This document shows, piece by piece, positions 1 to 8,733 of a DNA stretch of 64,000 nucleotides. The notes under the pieces are model-generated. The model was given only the letters and a program-made list of their open reading frames with translations, had not been told where the DNA came from and did no database searches. The stretch is taken from assembly GCA_020444545.1 (NCBI GenBank), contig JAHLKT010000001.1, positions 906,560 through 970,559 of the forward strand, in the 5' to 3' direction. The stretch's first letter is position 1; the number at the start of each line of letters is the position of its first letter. This DNA is from Desulfarculaceae bacterium. Its GTDB lineage: Bacteria > Desulfobacterota > Desulfarculia > Desulfarculales > Desulfarculaceae. The translations under genes and the position numbers were made by a program.

Positions 1-48
1 GGTTTTTTTGTGGGCTTGCGCGGCTAGCGAGCAAAGACAAGGAAGCCG

Positions 49-939
49 GTGATTCAACTTCGTCGGGACATATGCAAAATCCTTGCAGCCTTCGCCGTCC
101 TGGCCGGGGCGCTTTATCCAGGCCCGTCCTGGTGCGGCCAGCCCGCCGATTCCTTGTGCCCTGCTTATATTTGTATTGCCTACGGCCCGAGGATCAAGGA
201 AAAGGACGGCTCCCTGACCCAGCGTTTTTACATCCAGGTCCCAAACGGCTGCCTGACCGGGCCGCGCGCCAAGAAAATGAAGCTGTCGGCCTTTTACCTG
301 TCCCGCCGCGCCAGGGCCAAGGGACCGCGCTTCGCCCGGCCGCTGGCCATCAAATACCAAGCCGGCGCGCCTTGCGTGGATATCAACACCGGCCGGTTTT
401 CCCGCATAGAGCTCCATGTGTCCGCCACCTGCGGCAAGCGGCGCTACCGGGCGGCCACGGTCATCTTTATGTTCGGCAAATCAAAAAAGGAAACCACCAA
501 CCCCCTGCCGCCCTCGCCCGGCCTGCGGCCCCCCCAGCCCTCCATCCATCTGCGGCCCAATCGGGGGCACTACTGGATGCAGACCGGTCAAACCTTTCGT
601 TTCGTGTATCAGGGGAGCGCCAAGGTCCCGGGCGTGGCCCGGGTCATGGAAAACCAGCGGACCGAGGGCTCCCTCGCGATCGATCCCCAGGGCGCCTTCA
701 GCTACATTCCGCCTCACGACCCCGAGCTGGACCGCGCCGAACCCAGCGCCTTTAAACAGACCGTGCTGCTGGTCAACGACGCCACGCCCCAGGGCATGGT
801 CGCCTCCACCTTCACCCTGCTGCTGCACCGCTCGCGCTATGGCCGGCACCAGATGCTGCCCGGGCTGGCCCTGTTCGCCTTGGTGGGGCTTGTGGTGCTT
901 TGCGGCGTGCTCCGCAGGAGAAGGAGGCCCTTGTTTTGA
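49..939 (+). CDS. Exported, C-terminally membrane-anchored protein of unknown function
   Basis: The 296-residue protein starts at GTG 49, with an AAGGAAG ribosome site just upstream. It has an N-terminal signal peptide (hydrophobic stretch about 11-25, then WCG), several cysteines in the first 130 residues (for example SLCPAYICIAYG), a proline-rich linker around 150-165 and a beta-rich segment ending in a cadherin/Ig-like pattern (DPQGAFSYIPP near 225). The C-terminus is a single membrane helix followed by RRRRRP. This is the layout of an exported domain tethered to the inner membrane. Its stop codon overlaps the start of the polyferredoxin gene by four bases, so the two are probably cotranslated. 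I do not recognise a named family. A periplasmic partner of the redox protein downstream is an inference from position only. Confidence 0.75.
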   Translation: MIQLRRDICKILAAFAVLAGALYPGPSWCGQPADSLCPAYICIAYGPRIKEKDGSLTQRFYIQVPNGCLTGPRAKKMKLSAFYLSRRARAKGPRFARPLAIKYQAGAPCVDINTGRFSRIELHVSATCGKRRYRAATVIFMFGKSKKETTNPLPPSPGLRPPQPSIHLRPNRGHYWMQTGQTFRFVYQGSAKVPGVARVMENQRTEGSLAIDPQGAFSYIPPHDPELDRAEPSAFKQTVLLVNDATPQGMVASTFTLLLHRSRYGRHQMLPGLALFALVGLVVLCGVLRRRRRPLF

Positions 940-1898
940 CGGTCAAGGCGCTTCGTTTGATCACCCAACACACCATGTTCCTGGTGCTGACCTATGGCGG
1001 GCGCCTGGGCATCAGCCTGGGCAGCGCCTTGCCCTGCCTTTCCTGCCCCTATGTGTCCGGCTGCGGAGGCTACTGCTATCTGATGGCCCTGCAGAGCGGG
1101 GTGTGGGGCCTGGCCATGCCCCTGGGGGACATGGTCTCGGCCCAGGGCCTGGAGGCGCTTTATTACCTGGGGATCTTCGTCCTGCTGGCCGCCTTGTTCA
1201 ACAAGCTCTGGTGCGGCTGGATCTGTCCCTTCGGCCTGATTCAGGACTGGCTGACCATGCTGCGCAAAAAGCTGGGCATCCGCGAGGCGCGGCTTTCCTG
1301 GCGCAACCGGGAGCGGCTCAAGCCGGTCAAGTATATCCTGCTGGCCTATCTGGTGGTGGTGCCCCTGCTGATCGCCCATGCCGGCCTTTCCGGCGATTTC
1401 GGCCTGCCGTTTTGCCAAATTTGCCCGGCCAAGCCCATCATGCCTCTGTTCGCCGGCATCACCCACCACCTGGCCCTGGACCTAACCAACACCATCACCC
1501 TGGTGTTTTCCATTCTGTCGGTGGGCATCGCCGGGGGCATGCTGGTGGGCATGTTTTACAAGGAGCGTTTCTTCTGCATCTTCTGCCCCATGTTGATCCT
1601 GATCCACGTGCTGAAAAAAATCAGCCCCATCCGCTTTGAAAAAGAGGTCGATGGTTGCCTGGGCTGCGGCAACTGCCACCGTATGTGCCCGGTGGACATC
1701 CGGGATGTGCAGGAGCAAAAGACCAAGAAAGACGTGCTGAGCGAGGATTGCATGCTGTGCCTGACCTGCGTCGAGTCCTGCCCCCAAGACAAGGTGCTCA
1801 GACTCAAGTTTTTGCAATGGCCCCTGTTTGCCTCGTCGCGCAAATACGTGGCGCGCCATTTCCCCATGAAAAAGAGAGCTCATGCCTCAGACGAATAA
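936..1898 (+). CDS. NapH/MauN-type membrane polyferredoxin
   Basis: The 320-residue membrane protein has four to five hydrophobic helices, the NapH-type signature CGWICPFG near residue 101, a second membrane-associated pair (CQICP and CIFCP), and two C-terminal 4Fe-4S motifs, CLGCGNCHRMCP and CMLCLTCVESCP. Proteins of this family pass electrons from the quinone pool or membrane to soluble or periplasmic partners. The frame is open from TTG 900, but I prefer TTG 936 because a strong AGGAGAAGGAGG site lies eight bases before it and the codon overlaps the upstream TGA. The 3' end overlaps the HgdB-family gene by 17 bases. The family call is firm. The electron route, into the downstream iron-sulfur protein, is inferred. 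Confidence 0.88.
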   Translation: MTVKALRLITQHTMFLVLTYGGRLGISLGSALPCLSCPYVSGCGGYCYLMALQSGVWGLAMPLGDMVSAQGLEALYYLGIFVLLAALFNKLWCGWICPFGLIQDWLTMLRKKLGIREARLSWRNRERLKPVKYILLAYLVVVPLLIAHAGLSGDFGLPFCQICPAKPIMPLFAGITHHLALDLTNTITLVFSILSVGIAGGMLVGMFYKERFFCIFCPMLILIHVLKKISPIRFEKEVDGCLGCGNCHRMCPVDIRDVQEQKTKKDVLSEDCMLCLTCVESCPQDKVLRLKFLQWPLFASSRKYVARHFPMKKRAHASDE

Positions 1899-3123
1899 TC
1901 CGCCCAATCAGGCGGGGCAACACCTCTTGGATCAGGTCAGGGCCCAGGTGCTGGCCGAGCACCAGGCCCAGGCGGACGCCCTGCGCCAACGATCCGACTA
2001 CATCCCGGCCCTGGATTACTTCCTCGATCTGCTGGCGCGGCCCCTGTCTTTGGAAAAGATGCGCGCCGCGATTGGCCGGCCGGTCATGGAGCAGCTGTGC
2101 AACCTGGCCCCATATGAGCTGTTTCACGCCTTTGGGGTGCATCCCGTGCGCATGGGCTGCGGGTGCAATTCAGTGCAACGTCTGGTCGCCTCCGGCAATC
2201 CGGTGCTCATGTGCCCGGTGATGAAATCCAACCTGGGCATGCAACGGCTGCACGGCCAAGCCGGGGAAGAGGGGGCCGTCCGGGTGGTGCCCACCTCCTG
2301 CGACTGGGTGGTCAAGTACCCGGAAATGGCGCGGCAGGACGGTCGGGAGACCCATTTCCTGGAGCTGCCCCACTCGCGCCAGTCCGAAAAAGGCCAGCAA
2401 CGCTGGCTGGAAGAGATATACGGCTTCGCGGCCTTGCTGGAAAAAAAGACCGGCAAGAAGCTCAAGCGGCAGCGCCTGCTGGCCTCCATCGAGGCCTTCA
2501 TGCGGGCCTGGCGGGCGCTCCAGGAGCTGGCTGATCTTCGCAGGCGCCGCCTGATTCCCGGCATCTTTTTCATGGTGGTGGCCAACAGCTTTATGCTCGA
2601 CGCGGTAGAGCCCTGGACCGAGCACCTGGGCCAACTGCTGGAAGAGGCAGCCTCGCGCCGGGCGGCCGCCACGGGCCGGGGCATTTTTCTGGCCGGGTCG
2701 CCCATCGCCTTTCCCAACTACAAGTTGCCCCACCTGATAGAAGAGGCGGGCATGGATGTATGCGCGGATGACCTGTGCACCTCGGAGCGGGTGTTGCCCG
2801 GCGCGGTCTGTTACGACGACCCCTCGGAGCACGGCCTGTTGCGGGCCTTGTCCGAACGCTATCACCGGGGATGCATCTGCCCCACTTTTGCCGATAATGA
2901 GCGCCGGGTGAACAGTATCCTCAACACCTGCCGGCAAAACGATATCCAGGGCGTGGTGTACCACGTGCTCAAGGGCTGCCACCCCTGTGACATTGAAAGC
3001 GTCACCATGGGCGAAACTCTGAAGCAACACGGGTACAAGTTTCTAAGGATCGAGACGGACTTCGCCAAGGAGGACAGCCAAAACCTCCTCACCCGCTTGG
3101 AGGCCTTTGGCGAAATCCTCTGA
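1882..3123 (+). CDS. 2-hydroxyacyl-CoA dehydratase (HgdB)-family / double-cubane-type cluster protein
   Basis: The 413-residue soluble protein has the two-lobed HgdB/BzdN/FldC-family pattern with conserved cysteines spread along the chain: MGCGCNS near 93, VPTSCDW near 137, VCADDLC near 292, RGCICP near 327, and LNTC and KGCHPCD near 348-372. Family members bind one [4Fe-4S] cluster per subunit or, in the double-cubane branch, an [8Fe-9S] cluster, and carry out low-potential reductions driven by a separate ATPase activator. Neither a second subunit nor the BadF/HgdC-type activator is seen here. Instead the gene overlaps a membrane polyferredoxin gene. Substrate unknown. It could be a dehydratase half or a double-cubane reductase; the sequence alone does not decide. 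Confidence 0.82.
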   Translation: MPQTNNPPNQAGQHLLDQVRAQVLAEHQAQADALRQRSDYIPALDYFLDLLARPLSLEKMRAAIGRPVMEQLCNLAPYELFHAFGVHPVRMGCGCNSVQRLVASGNPVLMCPVMKSNLGMQRLHGQAGEEGAVRVVPTSCDWVVKYPEMARQDGRETHFLELPHSRQSEKGQQRWLEEIYGFAALLEKKTGKKLKRQRLLASIEAFMRAWRALQELADLRRRRLIPGIFFMVVANSFMLDAVEPWTEHLGQLLEEAASRRAAATGRGIFLAGSPIAFPNYKLPHLIEEAGMDVCADDLCTSERVLPGAVCYDDPSEHGLLRALSERYHRGCICPTFADNERRVNSILNTCRQNDIQGVVYHVLKGCHPCDIESVTMGETLKQHGYKFLRIETDFAKEDSQNLLTRLEAFGEIL

Positions 3124-3306
3124 CCTGGATGGGTTGCCCCTTTAAAACTGATCCAGCCCCTTTTTATGGCATCGCACGCGCCCAACGACAGGAGCGCGGC
3201 GAACGCCTCATAATCTGATATTTTATAGGCCCGTGTAACCGAACTCGATTTGCTTTACCTCAAGTGCGCGTCGGGAACGGCTCTAATCCGGACGAGGGCT
3301 AGCTCA

Positions 3307-4485
3307 ATGATCTATGATTTCGACAAGATAATAGACCGAAACCAGACGAATTCGGTCAAGTGGGAGTTTGTGGGACGCCATGTGGCCGGAGCCAGAGACG
3401 ACGCCCTGCCGCTCTGGGTGGCGGACATGGATTTCCCTTGCGCCCAGCCGATCATCGATGCCCTCCATGCCCGGGCGGATCGCCTCATTTTCGGCTACAG
3501 CGACCCCTACACCGTTGAATACTTATCCGCCGTGACCAACTGGTTTGAACGAAGGTTTAACTGGCTTATCGATCCGGAGCACCTTGTCGTAGCCCCCGGG
3601 GTGGTCCCGGCCATCGGCATCCTGCTTCGCATCCTGACCCAACCCGGCGAGGGAGTTATCATCCAGCGGCCGGTCTACTACCCCTTCACCCACATGATCA
3701 CGGCCAACGGCCGCCGGGTGGTCAACAATCCGCTGTCTCTGACTGACGGCCACTACGCCATGGACTTCGTTGACCTGGAGGCCAAGGCGGCTGATACGGC
3801 CAACACCATGATGATCCTGTGCAGCCCCCACAACCCGGTTGGCAGGGTATGGACTCCGGAGGAGTTGACCCGGACGGCCGAGATTTGTCAAAAGCACAAC
3901 GTGGTGCTGGTCTCCGATGAGATTCATTGCGACCTAGTACGCCGGGGCGTGACCCACACCCCGACAAGACTGCTGAGCGAAAACGACAAGATCATCACTT
4001 GCACCTCGGCCAGCAAGAGCTTCAACCTGGCCGGGCTTCACAACTGCAACTGCATTGTGGCCAGCGAAAAGATCAGGCAAGAGTGGCAGGCTGAGCAGCG
4101 GGGCCGCATGGGACTGTCCGGCGGTAACGCCATGGGCATAGCGGCCACTCAGGCGGCCTACAACCATGGGGAGGACTGGCTGGAGCAGGTCCTCGCTTAC
4201 CTGGACGCCAACCTGCGGTTCATGGCCGAGTTCATTGCCAAGCGCTTGCCCAAGGCTTCCTTTGCCATTCCGCAGGGAACCTACCTGCCCTGGGTCGATC
4301 TGCGCGGCTACGGGCTGCCAGGGGCCGAGTTGGAGGACAGGATCCTCCGGCAGGCCAACATTGCTCTGGACCAGGGCTACATCTTCGGTCCCGAGGGCGA
4401 AGGCTTCGAGCGGATCAACGCCGCCTGCCCCAGAAGTATTCTGGCCGACTGTCTGGAGCGTATGGCCCAGGTTCTGGAGGGCTGA
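3307..4485 (+). CDS. MalY/PatB family PLP-dependent C-S lyase / aminotransferase
   Basis: The 392-residue fold-type I PLP enzyme of the MalY/PatB branch opens with the usual YDFDKIIDR and carries WVADMDF, SPHNPVGR, SDEIHCDL and the Schiff-base lysine in SASKSFNLAG (Lys237). Members cleave cystathionine or cysteine conjugates to pyruvate, ammonia and a thiol; MalY in E. coli also modulates the maltose activator. The frame opens at TTG 3250, but ATG 3307 has a GAGGG site eight bases upstream and matches the family's N-terminus. A 183-base gap separates it from the upstream operon, and it converges on the CoA-transferase beta gene. Cystathionine beta-lyase is the likely activity; amino-acid transaminase remains possible. 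Confidence 0.88.
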   Translation: MIYDFDKIIDRNQTNSVKWEFVGRHVAGARDDALPLWVADMDFPCAQPIIDALHARADRLIFGYSDPYTVEYLSAVTNWFERRFNWLIDPEHLVVAPGVVPAIGILLRILTQPGEGVIIQRPVYYPFTHMITANGRRVVNNPLSLTDGHYAMDFVDLEAKAADTANTMMILCSPHNPVGRVWTPEELTRTAEICQKHNVVLVSDEIHCDLVRRGVTHTPTRLLSENDKIITCTSASKSFNLAGLHNCNCIVASEKIRQEWQAEQRGRMGLSGGNAMGIAATQAAYNHGEDWLEQVLAYLDANLRFMAEFIAKRLPKASFAIPQGTYLPWVDLRGYGLPGAELEDRILRQANIALDQGYIFGPEGEGFERINAACPRSILADCLERMAQVLEG

Positions 4486-4566
4486 ACCCCTTGACGGGGA
4501 GGTACGGCGGCCCGGAGAAGCCGTGGTAATGATGCAAGCCTAAGAATCGCGTATCCCGCCTAAGCC

Positions 4567-4592
4567 TAAAACGAGTGGCACCTTACGTTTTA
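4567..4592. terminator. Hairpin between convergent genes
   Basis: A seven-base inverted repeat, TAAAACG and CGTTTTA, with a 12-base loop covers the stop codon of the CoA-transferase beta gene, between it and the converging malY-like gene. The stem is weak and there is no long T run, so a bidirectional terminator role is only possible. Confidence 0.3.
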
Positions 4593-5366
4593 AGCTCTCT
4601 TGATTATATAGCCCTCTGGGTCCACCTCGCGGCGGAGCACCTCGAGCGCATCCGTTTGGGGTGGGGAGGTCTGAGTTATCTCCGGCGCCTCCAGCAGCTC
4701 GAAGCCGGTGTTCTCGCGCACCGTTTCCAGGGTCACCCCAGGGTGCACCGACTCCACCCGCATGGCCTTGCTTTCGGGGTCGAATCCCAGGATGGCCAGG
4801 TCGGTGATGATCTTGTAAGGTCCGGTGTTCGGCGGCAGGCCCGCCTCCTCGCGCGCCCCGGCCCCGTCCAGGTAGCCGGGCGAAGTGAGGAACTCCACCT
4901 TTTCCACGAAACGCGAGCGGTTGTGCATGGTCATGATCATGGTGCGCCAGCAAAGGGAGGCGAAGTCATTGGCCCCGCCGCTGCCGGGAAAGCGCACCTT
5001 GGGCTTATTATAATCGCCCACCGAGGTGGAGTTGAGGTTGCCGTATTTGTCTATCTGGGCGCCGCCCAAAAAGGCGTAATCGACCATGCCCCGGGCGCAG
5101 GTGGTCATCATCTCGGCCATGCCGGCGGCGCAGTTGGCCTGGAAAAAGGTGCGCGAGTCGCCCACGGATATGGGCATTTTGCGTAGGCGGGGGGCCAGGC
5201 CGCCGGCCTCGAAGGCGATCACCAGGTTGGGGGCGTGGGTCTTCTGGGCCAGCATGGCCGCCGCGCAGGGCGCGCCGGTGCCCACGGCCACGGTCTTGCC
5301 GTCTTGCAAAATGCGCGCGGCGGCGCAGATCATCATTTCCATCATGTTGTACGAGGCGCTCATCAC
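4590..5366 (-). CDS. CoA-transferase subunit beta (GctB/IpdB-like)
   Basis: The 258-residue family I CoA-transferase beta subunit shows VDYAFLGGAQIDKYGN near 119, the glycine-rich FPGSGGANDFAS near 150, and the C-terminal MRVESVHPGVTLETV segment that is also typical of the IpdB-like branch. With the alpha subunit just upstream it should form a heterodimer acting on an acyl-CoA. The position usually holding the catalytic Glu in beta subunits reads FEAGG near 72, so a transferase or an IpdAB-like ring-cleaving hydrolase role cannot be separated here. It is the last gene of the long minus-strand operon, 48 bases after the alpha gene. Substrate unknown; probably the CoA ester formed in the same pathway as the BKACE enzyme. 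Confidence 0.87.
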   Translation of the reverse strand: MMSASYNMMEMMICAAARILQDGKTVAVGTGAPCAAAMLAQKTHAPNLVIAFEAGGLAPRLRKMPISVGDSRTFFQANCAAGMAEMMTTCARGMVDYAFLGGAQIDKYGNLNSTSVGDYNKPKVRFPGSGGANDFASLCWRTMIMTMHNRSRFVEKVEFLTSPGYLDGAGAREEAGLPPNTGPYKIITDLAILGFDPESKAMRVESVHPGVTLETVRENTGFELLEAPEITQTSPPQTDALEVLRREVDPEGYIIKRA

Positions 5367-5414
5367 GGGCTCCCTTGAGGAAAAAGCAGGCCGAAAAGTT
5401 GCCGGGCGGCTCGG

Positions 5415-6449
5415 TTAGTCCGCCAGGCACTCCATTTCGCGCAGCTCGCGCAGGCGGTCCAACCCGCCGCACAGTTGCAGGTACTCGTTGAAGTCGGCCA
5501 CCTGGTAGATGTACTTGTCCAAAAAGCGCGCGAACTCCTCGGGGTCCTTCTCGGCAGTCAGCCACTCGCGCAGGTGATCCTCATCAGAGAAATATTCATA
5601 GGGCATGTTGCCCGGGTAGCTGCCGAAGGGAGTGTGCACCACCGCGTCCACCAGGTAATAGGGAATGGCGGTGCGGTCGGGGTCCTGACGGATGGCCAAG
5701 TTGTCCACTAGGCGCTCGGCGGTGATGATCAGCCGCTTGGAGGCGCGGGCCAACTCCAGGTCGGCGATGGAGATGCCCTTTATACGGGCGTTGCCGAAGA
5801 TATCGGCTTCGTGCACGTGGATGACCGAGACATCCGGCCAGAGGGCCGGCAGGGCTGCGTATTTCTTGCCGGTGAAGGGGCAGGTCACCACCTTGGCCGC
5901 CGAGCGGGCAAAGGTGTCGGTGCCCAGCATGGAGCGCACCAGGCCGTAGGACAGCCCCGCTGCCGCGGCCGACAGGCGCACCGACAGGGCGTGGTTGGTC
6001 CACTCGCAAAGCTCCACTTCGCCGGACTGCACCACCCGGCGGGCGTTGGCCGAAAGCCCCCTGGCCTCCAGGCCCACGATATAGGCGGCGTCCACTCGGT
6101 CCAGGCAGTGGCCCGCGCACAAGAGCTGGAAGTCGTGGGTGGAGGTGTGCCCCAAAAAGGCCATGTCCTTGCGCCTGGCCCGCAGGATTTCGTGGAGCAC
6201 CGCGGTGGGGATGCGGTTGGCCCCGAAGCCGCCGATGGCCAGGTAGCTGCCGTCGGGGATGAATCGCTCCACCGCCTCCTTGGCACTCATGCGCTTGTCC
6301 GCCCCGCCGCGGGACTTATTTGCGAAAAATGTCCTGGCCGCGTCAGGGTCGGGATCTGTAAAAAGCGGCCCCTCTCCATGCGTCACACATGTTGGGGGTT
6401 CACCTTTTACTAGTTGATCCATGACCTTTTCCGTAAATCCACTTTGCAT
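5415..6449 (-). CDS. CoA-transferase subunit alpha (GctA/IpdA-like) with N-terminal extension
   Basis: The 344-residue CoA-transferase alpha subunit has the glycine-rich IPDGSYLAIGGFG near residue 77, then GHTSTHDFQLL and DIFGNARIKG, all typical of GctA/IpdA proteins. About 60 residues precede the usual start of the domain (EAVERFIPDG), including a charged, proline-containing stretch, so this subunit is longer than most relatives. The frame is open to 6485, but I choose ATG 6449 because GAAGGTG lies just upstream of it and nothing comparable precedes the longer start. It pairs with the beta gene immediately downstream. A perfect 11-base inverted repeat lies between this gene and the preceding BKACE gene. 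Confidence 0.85.
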   Translation of the reverse strand: MQSGFTEKVMDQLVKGEPPTCVTHGEGPLFTDPDPDAARTFFANKSRGGADKRMSAKEAVERFIPDGSYLAIGGFGANRIPTAVLHEILRARRKDMAFLGHTSTHDFQLLCAGHCLDRVDAAYIVGLEARGLSANARRVVQSGEVELCEWTNHALSVRLSAAAAGLSYGLVRSMLGTDTFARSAAKVVTCPFTGKKYAALPALWPDVSVIHVHEADIFGNARIKGISIADLELARASKRLIITAERLVDNLAIRQDPDRTAIPYYLVDAVVHTPFGSYPGNMPYEYFSDEDHLREWLTAEKDPEEFARFLDKYIYQVADFNEYLQLCGGLDRLRELREMECLAD

Positions 6450-6531
6450 TTTGGCACCTTCGCACTCGATATATTGCCATCGCACAGCTAGCTGCTACTC
6501 AGTTGCCTCAGAGCCGGGGCGATAGGGGCGT

Positions 6532-6577
6532 GGCCGGTCCCCAATGGATAAAAGGGGAGACACCATGGGGACCGGCC
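6532..6577. other. Intercistronic hairpin, 11-bp perfect stem
   Basis: GGCCGGTCCCC (6532-6542) and GGGGACCGGCC (6567-6577) form a perfect stem around a 24-base loop in the gap between the BKACE gene and the CoA-transferase alpha gene. No T run follows on the minus strand, so it looks more like an RNA-stabilising or processing structure inside the operon than a terminator. Confidence 0.55.
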
Positions 6578-6594
6578 CGGCCCAGGGAGGTAGT

Positions 6595-7530
6595 CTAGTA
6601 GCCGACCTTGCCCAGGCCCTTCAGGCCCAATATCTCGCGGGCCTCGGCCGGGGTGGCCGGTTCGATGCCCAGCTCGCGGGCGATGCGTATGATTTTGGCC
6701 ACTTGCTCGCCGCTGTTTTTGGCCAGGACCCCTTTTTCCAAGTAGAGGTTGTCCTCCAGGCCTACCCGGGCGTTGCCGCCCAGGAGCAGGGCGTGAGTGG
6801 TCAGGGGGAACTGGAAACGTCCCGCGGCGCAGACCGACCAATGGAATTCGCCCAACTGGCGGCGGGCGGTATCCAACAAGTGGATCAGGTGCTCAACCGT
6901 GGCGGGTATGCCGCCCATGATGCCCAGCACGAATTGCAGATACACCGGGGTCTTGATGTGTCCGTCGTGGATCAACTGGGCTAGGTTGTTGATCATGCCC
7001 ACGTCGTACACCTCGAACTCGGGCCTGGTTTCATGCTGGGCCATGACCTCGACGAACTTGCGGATGGTGTAGAAGGTGTTGGGGAAGATGAAATCCTCGG
7101 TGCCGCGCAGGTAGTCTTCCTCCCAATCGTGCCGCCACTCATGATAATTATCGGCCACGTGCGACAGGACGAAGTTCAGGGAGCCGGCGTTGAGCGAGGC
7201 CAGCTCGGGCCGCAGGTTGGTCACCACCTTGGAGCGGTTCTCCACGGGCTCTCCCAAGCGGCCGCCGGTGGTGGGGCAGAGCACTATGTCGCAGCGCTTT
7301 TTCACCTCGCCGAGGATGCGGCGGTAGATATCCTGGTCCGCGTTGGGCCGGCCGGTATTCTCCTCGCGCACGTGCACGTGGGCCACCGCGGCGCCGGCTT
7401 CGTAGGCGGTCATGATGTCGTCGATAATCTGCTGGGCGGTGACCGGCAGATGGGGCGACATGGTGGGAGTATGCACCGAGCCGGTCACGGCCGCGGTTAT
7501 GATGGCCTTGTTCTTGGGTATATCCGACAT
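6595..7530 (-). CDS. BKACE family beta-keto acid cleavage enzyme (DUF849)
   Basis: The 311-residue TIM-barrel protein is of the 3-keto-5-aminohexanoate cleavage enzyme (Kce/BKACE) family. Diagnostic parts are ITAAVTGS at the N-terminus, the metal-binding HVHVRE near 50, LCPTTGGRLG, LNAGSLNF, and VGLEDNLYLEKG near the C-terminus. These enzymes use a zinc ion to condense a beta-keto acid with acetyl-CoA, giving acetoacetate plus a new acyl-CoA. ATG 7530 is preferred to 7551 because AGAAGGAAACC precedes it. The neighbouring CoA-transferase could handle the acyl-CoA or acetoacetate product, and the SDR protein upstream could make the keto acid. The keto acid itself cannot be read from sequence. 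Confidence 0.9.
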   Translation of the reverse strand: MSDIPKNKAIITAAVTGSVHTPTMSPHLPVTAQQIIDDIMTAYEAGAAVAHVHVREENTGRPNADQDIYRRILGEVKKRCDIVLCPTTGGRLGEPVENRSKVVTNLRPELASLNAGSLNFVLSHVADNYHEWRHDWEEDYLRGTEDFIFPNTFYTIRKFVEVMAQHETRPEFEVYDVGMINNLAQLIHDGHIKTPVYLQFVLGIMGGIPATVEHLIHLLDTARRQLGEFHWSVCAAGRFQFPLTTHALLLGGNARVGLEDNLYLEKGVLAKNSGEQVAKIIRIARELGIEPATPAEAREILGLKGLGKVGY

Positions 7531-7554
7531 GACAGGTTTCCTTCTGATCATTGC

Positions 7555-8511
7555 TTAGCTTGCTTGTATTGCCTTGAAATCGGCCATGAACTGGCGCACC
7601 ATGCCCGGCAGGTCGCACGGCGGCCGCCAGCCCCATTCGTCGCCGGCGTTCGAATCGTCCAGATCCAGCCTGGCCACCCCGCTTATCATGCGGTTGATCC
7701 GGGCGTCCGGCGTAAAACTGAGCTGGGCGCCGGGGACGGCTCCGCGCACCTGTTCGACCAGCTCCTCGGCCGAGTAAGGCGGGTGAACCCCATTGACGTT
7801 GTAGACTCTGGTCTTGATGGCGCTCTCGGGCGCTTGCGATAGCTGCAACATGGCCTGGGCCGCGTCCCGGTAATAAATCACCGGGCAGCGGGTCTGGGGC
7901 TCCACCAGAATTTGGTAGGGCTGGCCCAGCAGAGGCTTCTCGATGGCCCAGCAGTTGTAGATGGACATATGCGCCACCTTGGAGCCGGGGCCCACCACCG
8001 AAGACAGGCGCAGCGCCCTGAAATCCAGACCGAAGCGGCGCTGGTAGTGCTTGCCCATCTGCTCGCCGAAAATCTTGCACACGCCGTACATGCTGGCCGG
8101 GTGCTCCACGGTGGCCTCGGTCACCGGTCCGTCGGGGATATCCTCGCCGTAGACCGCGATGCTGCTGGCCAGCACGAATTGCTTCACCCCGCTCAGGCGG
8201 GCCGCCTCCAGCAAGCGGTAAGTGCCGTGGATGTTCACCTCAAAGGCGCTCCAGGGGTCTTCCTCCGAAGGGACCGAGAGCATGCCCCCCAGGTGGAACA
8301 CCGTATCCACCTCATGGCTGCGCATGTTCTCCACCAGCGCCGAGAGGCTCAGCATGGAGGAACGGACGTAGGCATACTTGCCCGCGATATCGGCCAGGGA
8401 GGGGCCGGGAGGGGCCGGGTCCAACAGCACGGGGCGATGCCCCTCGGCCAGGGCCAGCCGGGCCACCTGCGATCCTATGAAGCCGGTGCCGCCGGTAATC
8501 AGGATGGTCAT
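7555..8511 (-). CDS. NAD-dependent epimerase/dehydratase (extended SDR)
   Basis: The 318-residue extended short-chain dehydrogenase has the nucleotide-binding GGTGFIG near residue 7, FHLGGMLS near 72, the SSIAVYGE strand near 119, and the catalytic Tyr/Lys in SMYGVCK near 143. The overall pattern resembles UDP-sugar epimerases and SDR-type L-threonine dehydrogenases. In this operon, with a BKACE enzyme immediately downstream and a TRAP carboxylate importer upstream, oxidation of a hydroxy acid to a beta-keto acid is a reasonable but unproven role. The start has a strong GGAGGAG site nine bases upstream. Confidence 0.82.
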   Translation of the reverse strand: MTILITGGTGFIGSQVARLALAEGHRPVLLDPAPPGPSLADIAGKYAYVRSSMLSLSALVENMRSHEVDTVFHLGGMLSVPSEEDPWSAFEVNIHGTYRLLEAARLSGVKQFVLASSIAVYGEDIPDGPVTEATVEHPASMYGVCKIFGEQMGKHYQRRFGLDFRALRLSSVVGPGSKVAHMSIYNCWAIEKPLLGQPYQILVEPQTRCPVIYYRDAAQAMLQLSQAPESAIKTRVYNVNGVHPPYSAEELVEQVRGAVPGAQLSFTPDARINRMISGVARLDLDDSNAGDEWGWRPPCDLPGMVRQFMADFKAIQAS

Positions 8512-8733
8512 GAAACTACTCCTCCGGACCTCTGACCAGCCCGCCGTTTTCCGGCGGCGGTGGGTCAGGGGATTGATTTATTGGTATGGGGCCAGGCCGT
8601 TCCAGCCGGCCGGAACCCAGTTGCCGGTTTGTGACTAAGGGCCGTTGATCGCGGCCTGGCATTTGCCAAGGCCTGATAATTTCGGCTGGGTGCTCCCGGG
8701 CGTTAATCCGCCGTGTGGCGATATCGGGTCAGG

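Noticed and set aside
8600..8733. Terminator between trxB and the SDR gene
   Set aside because: Only imperfect GC-rich pairings without a T run; the genes read in the same direction and are probably cotranscribed.
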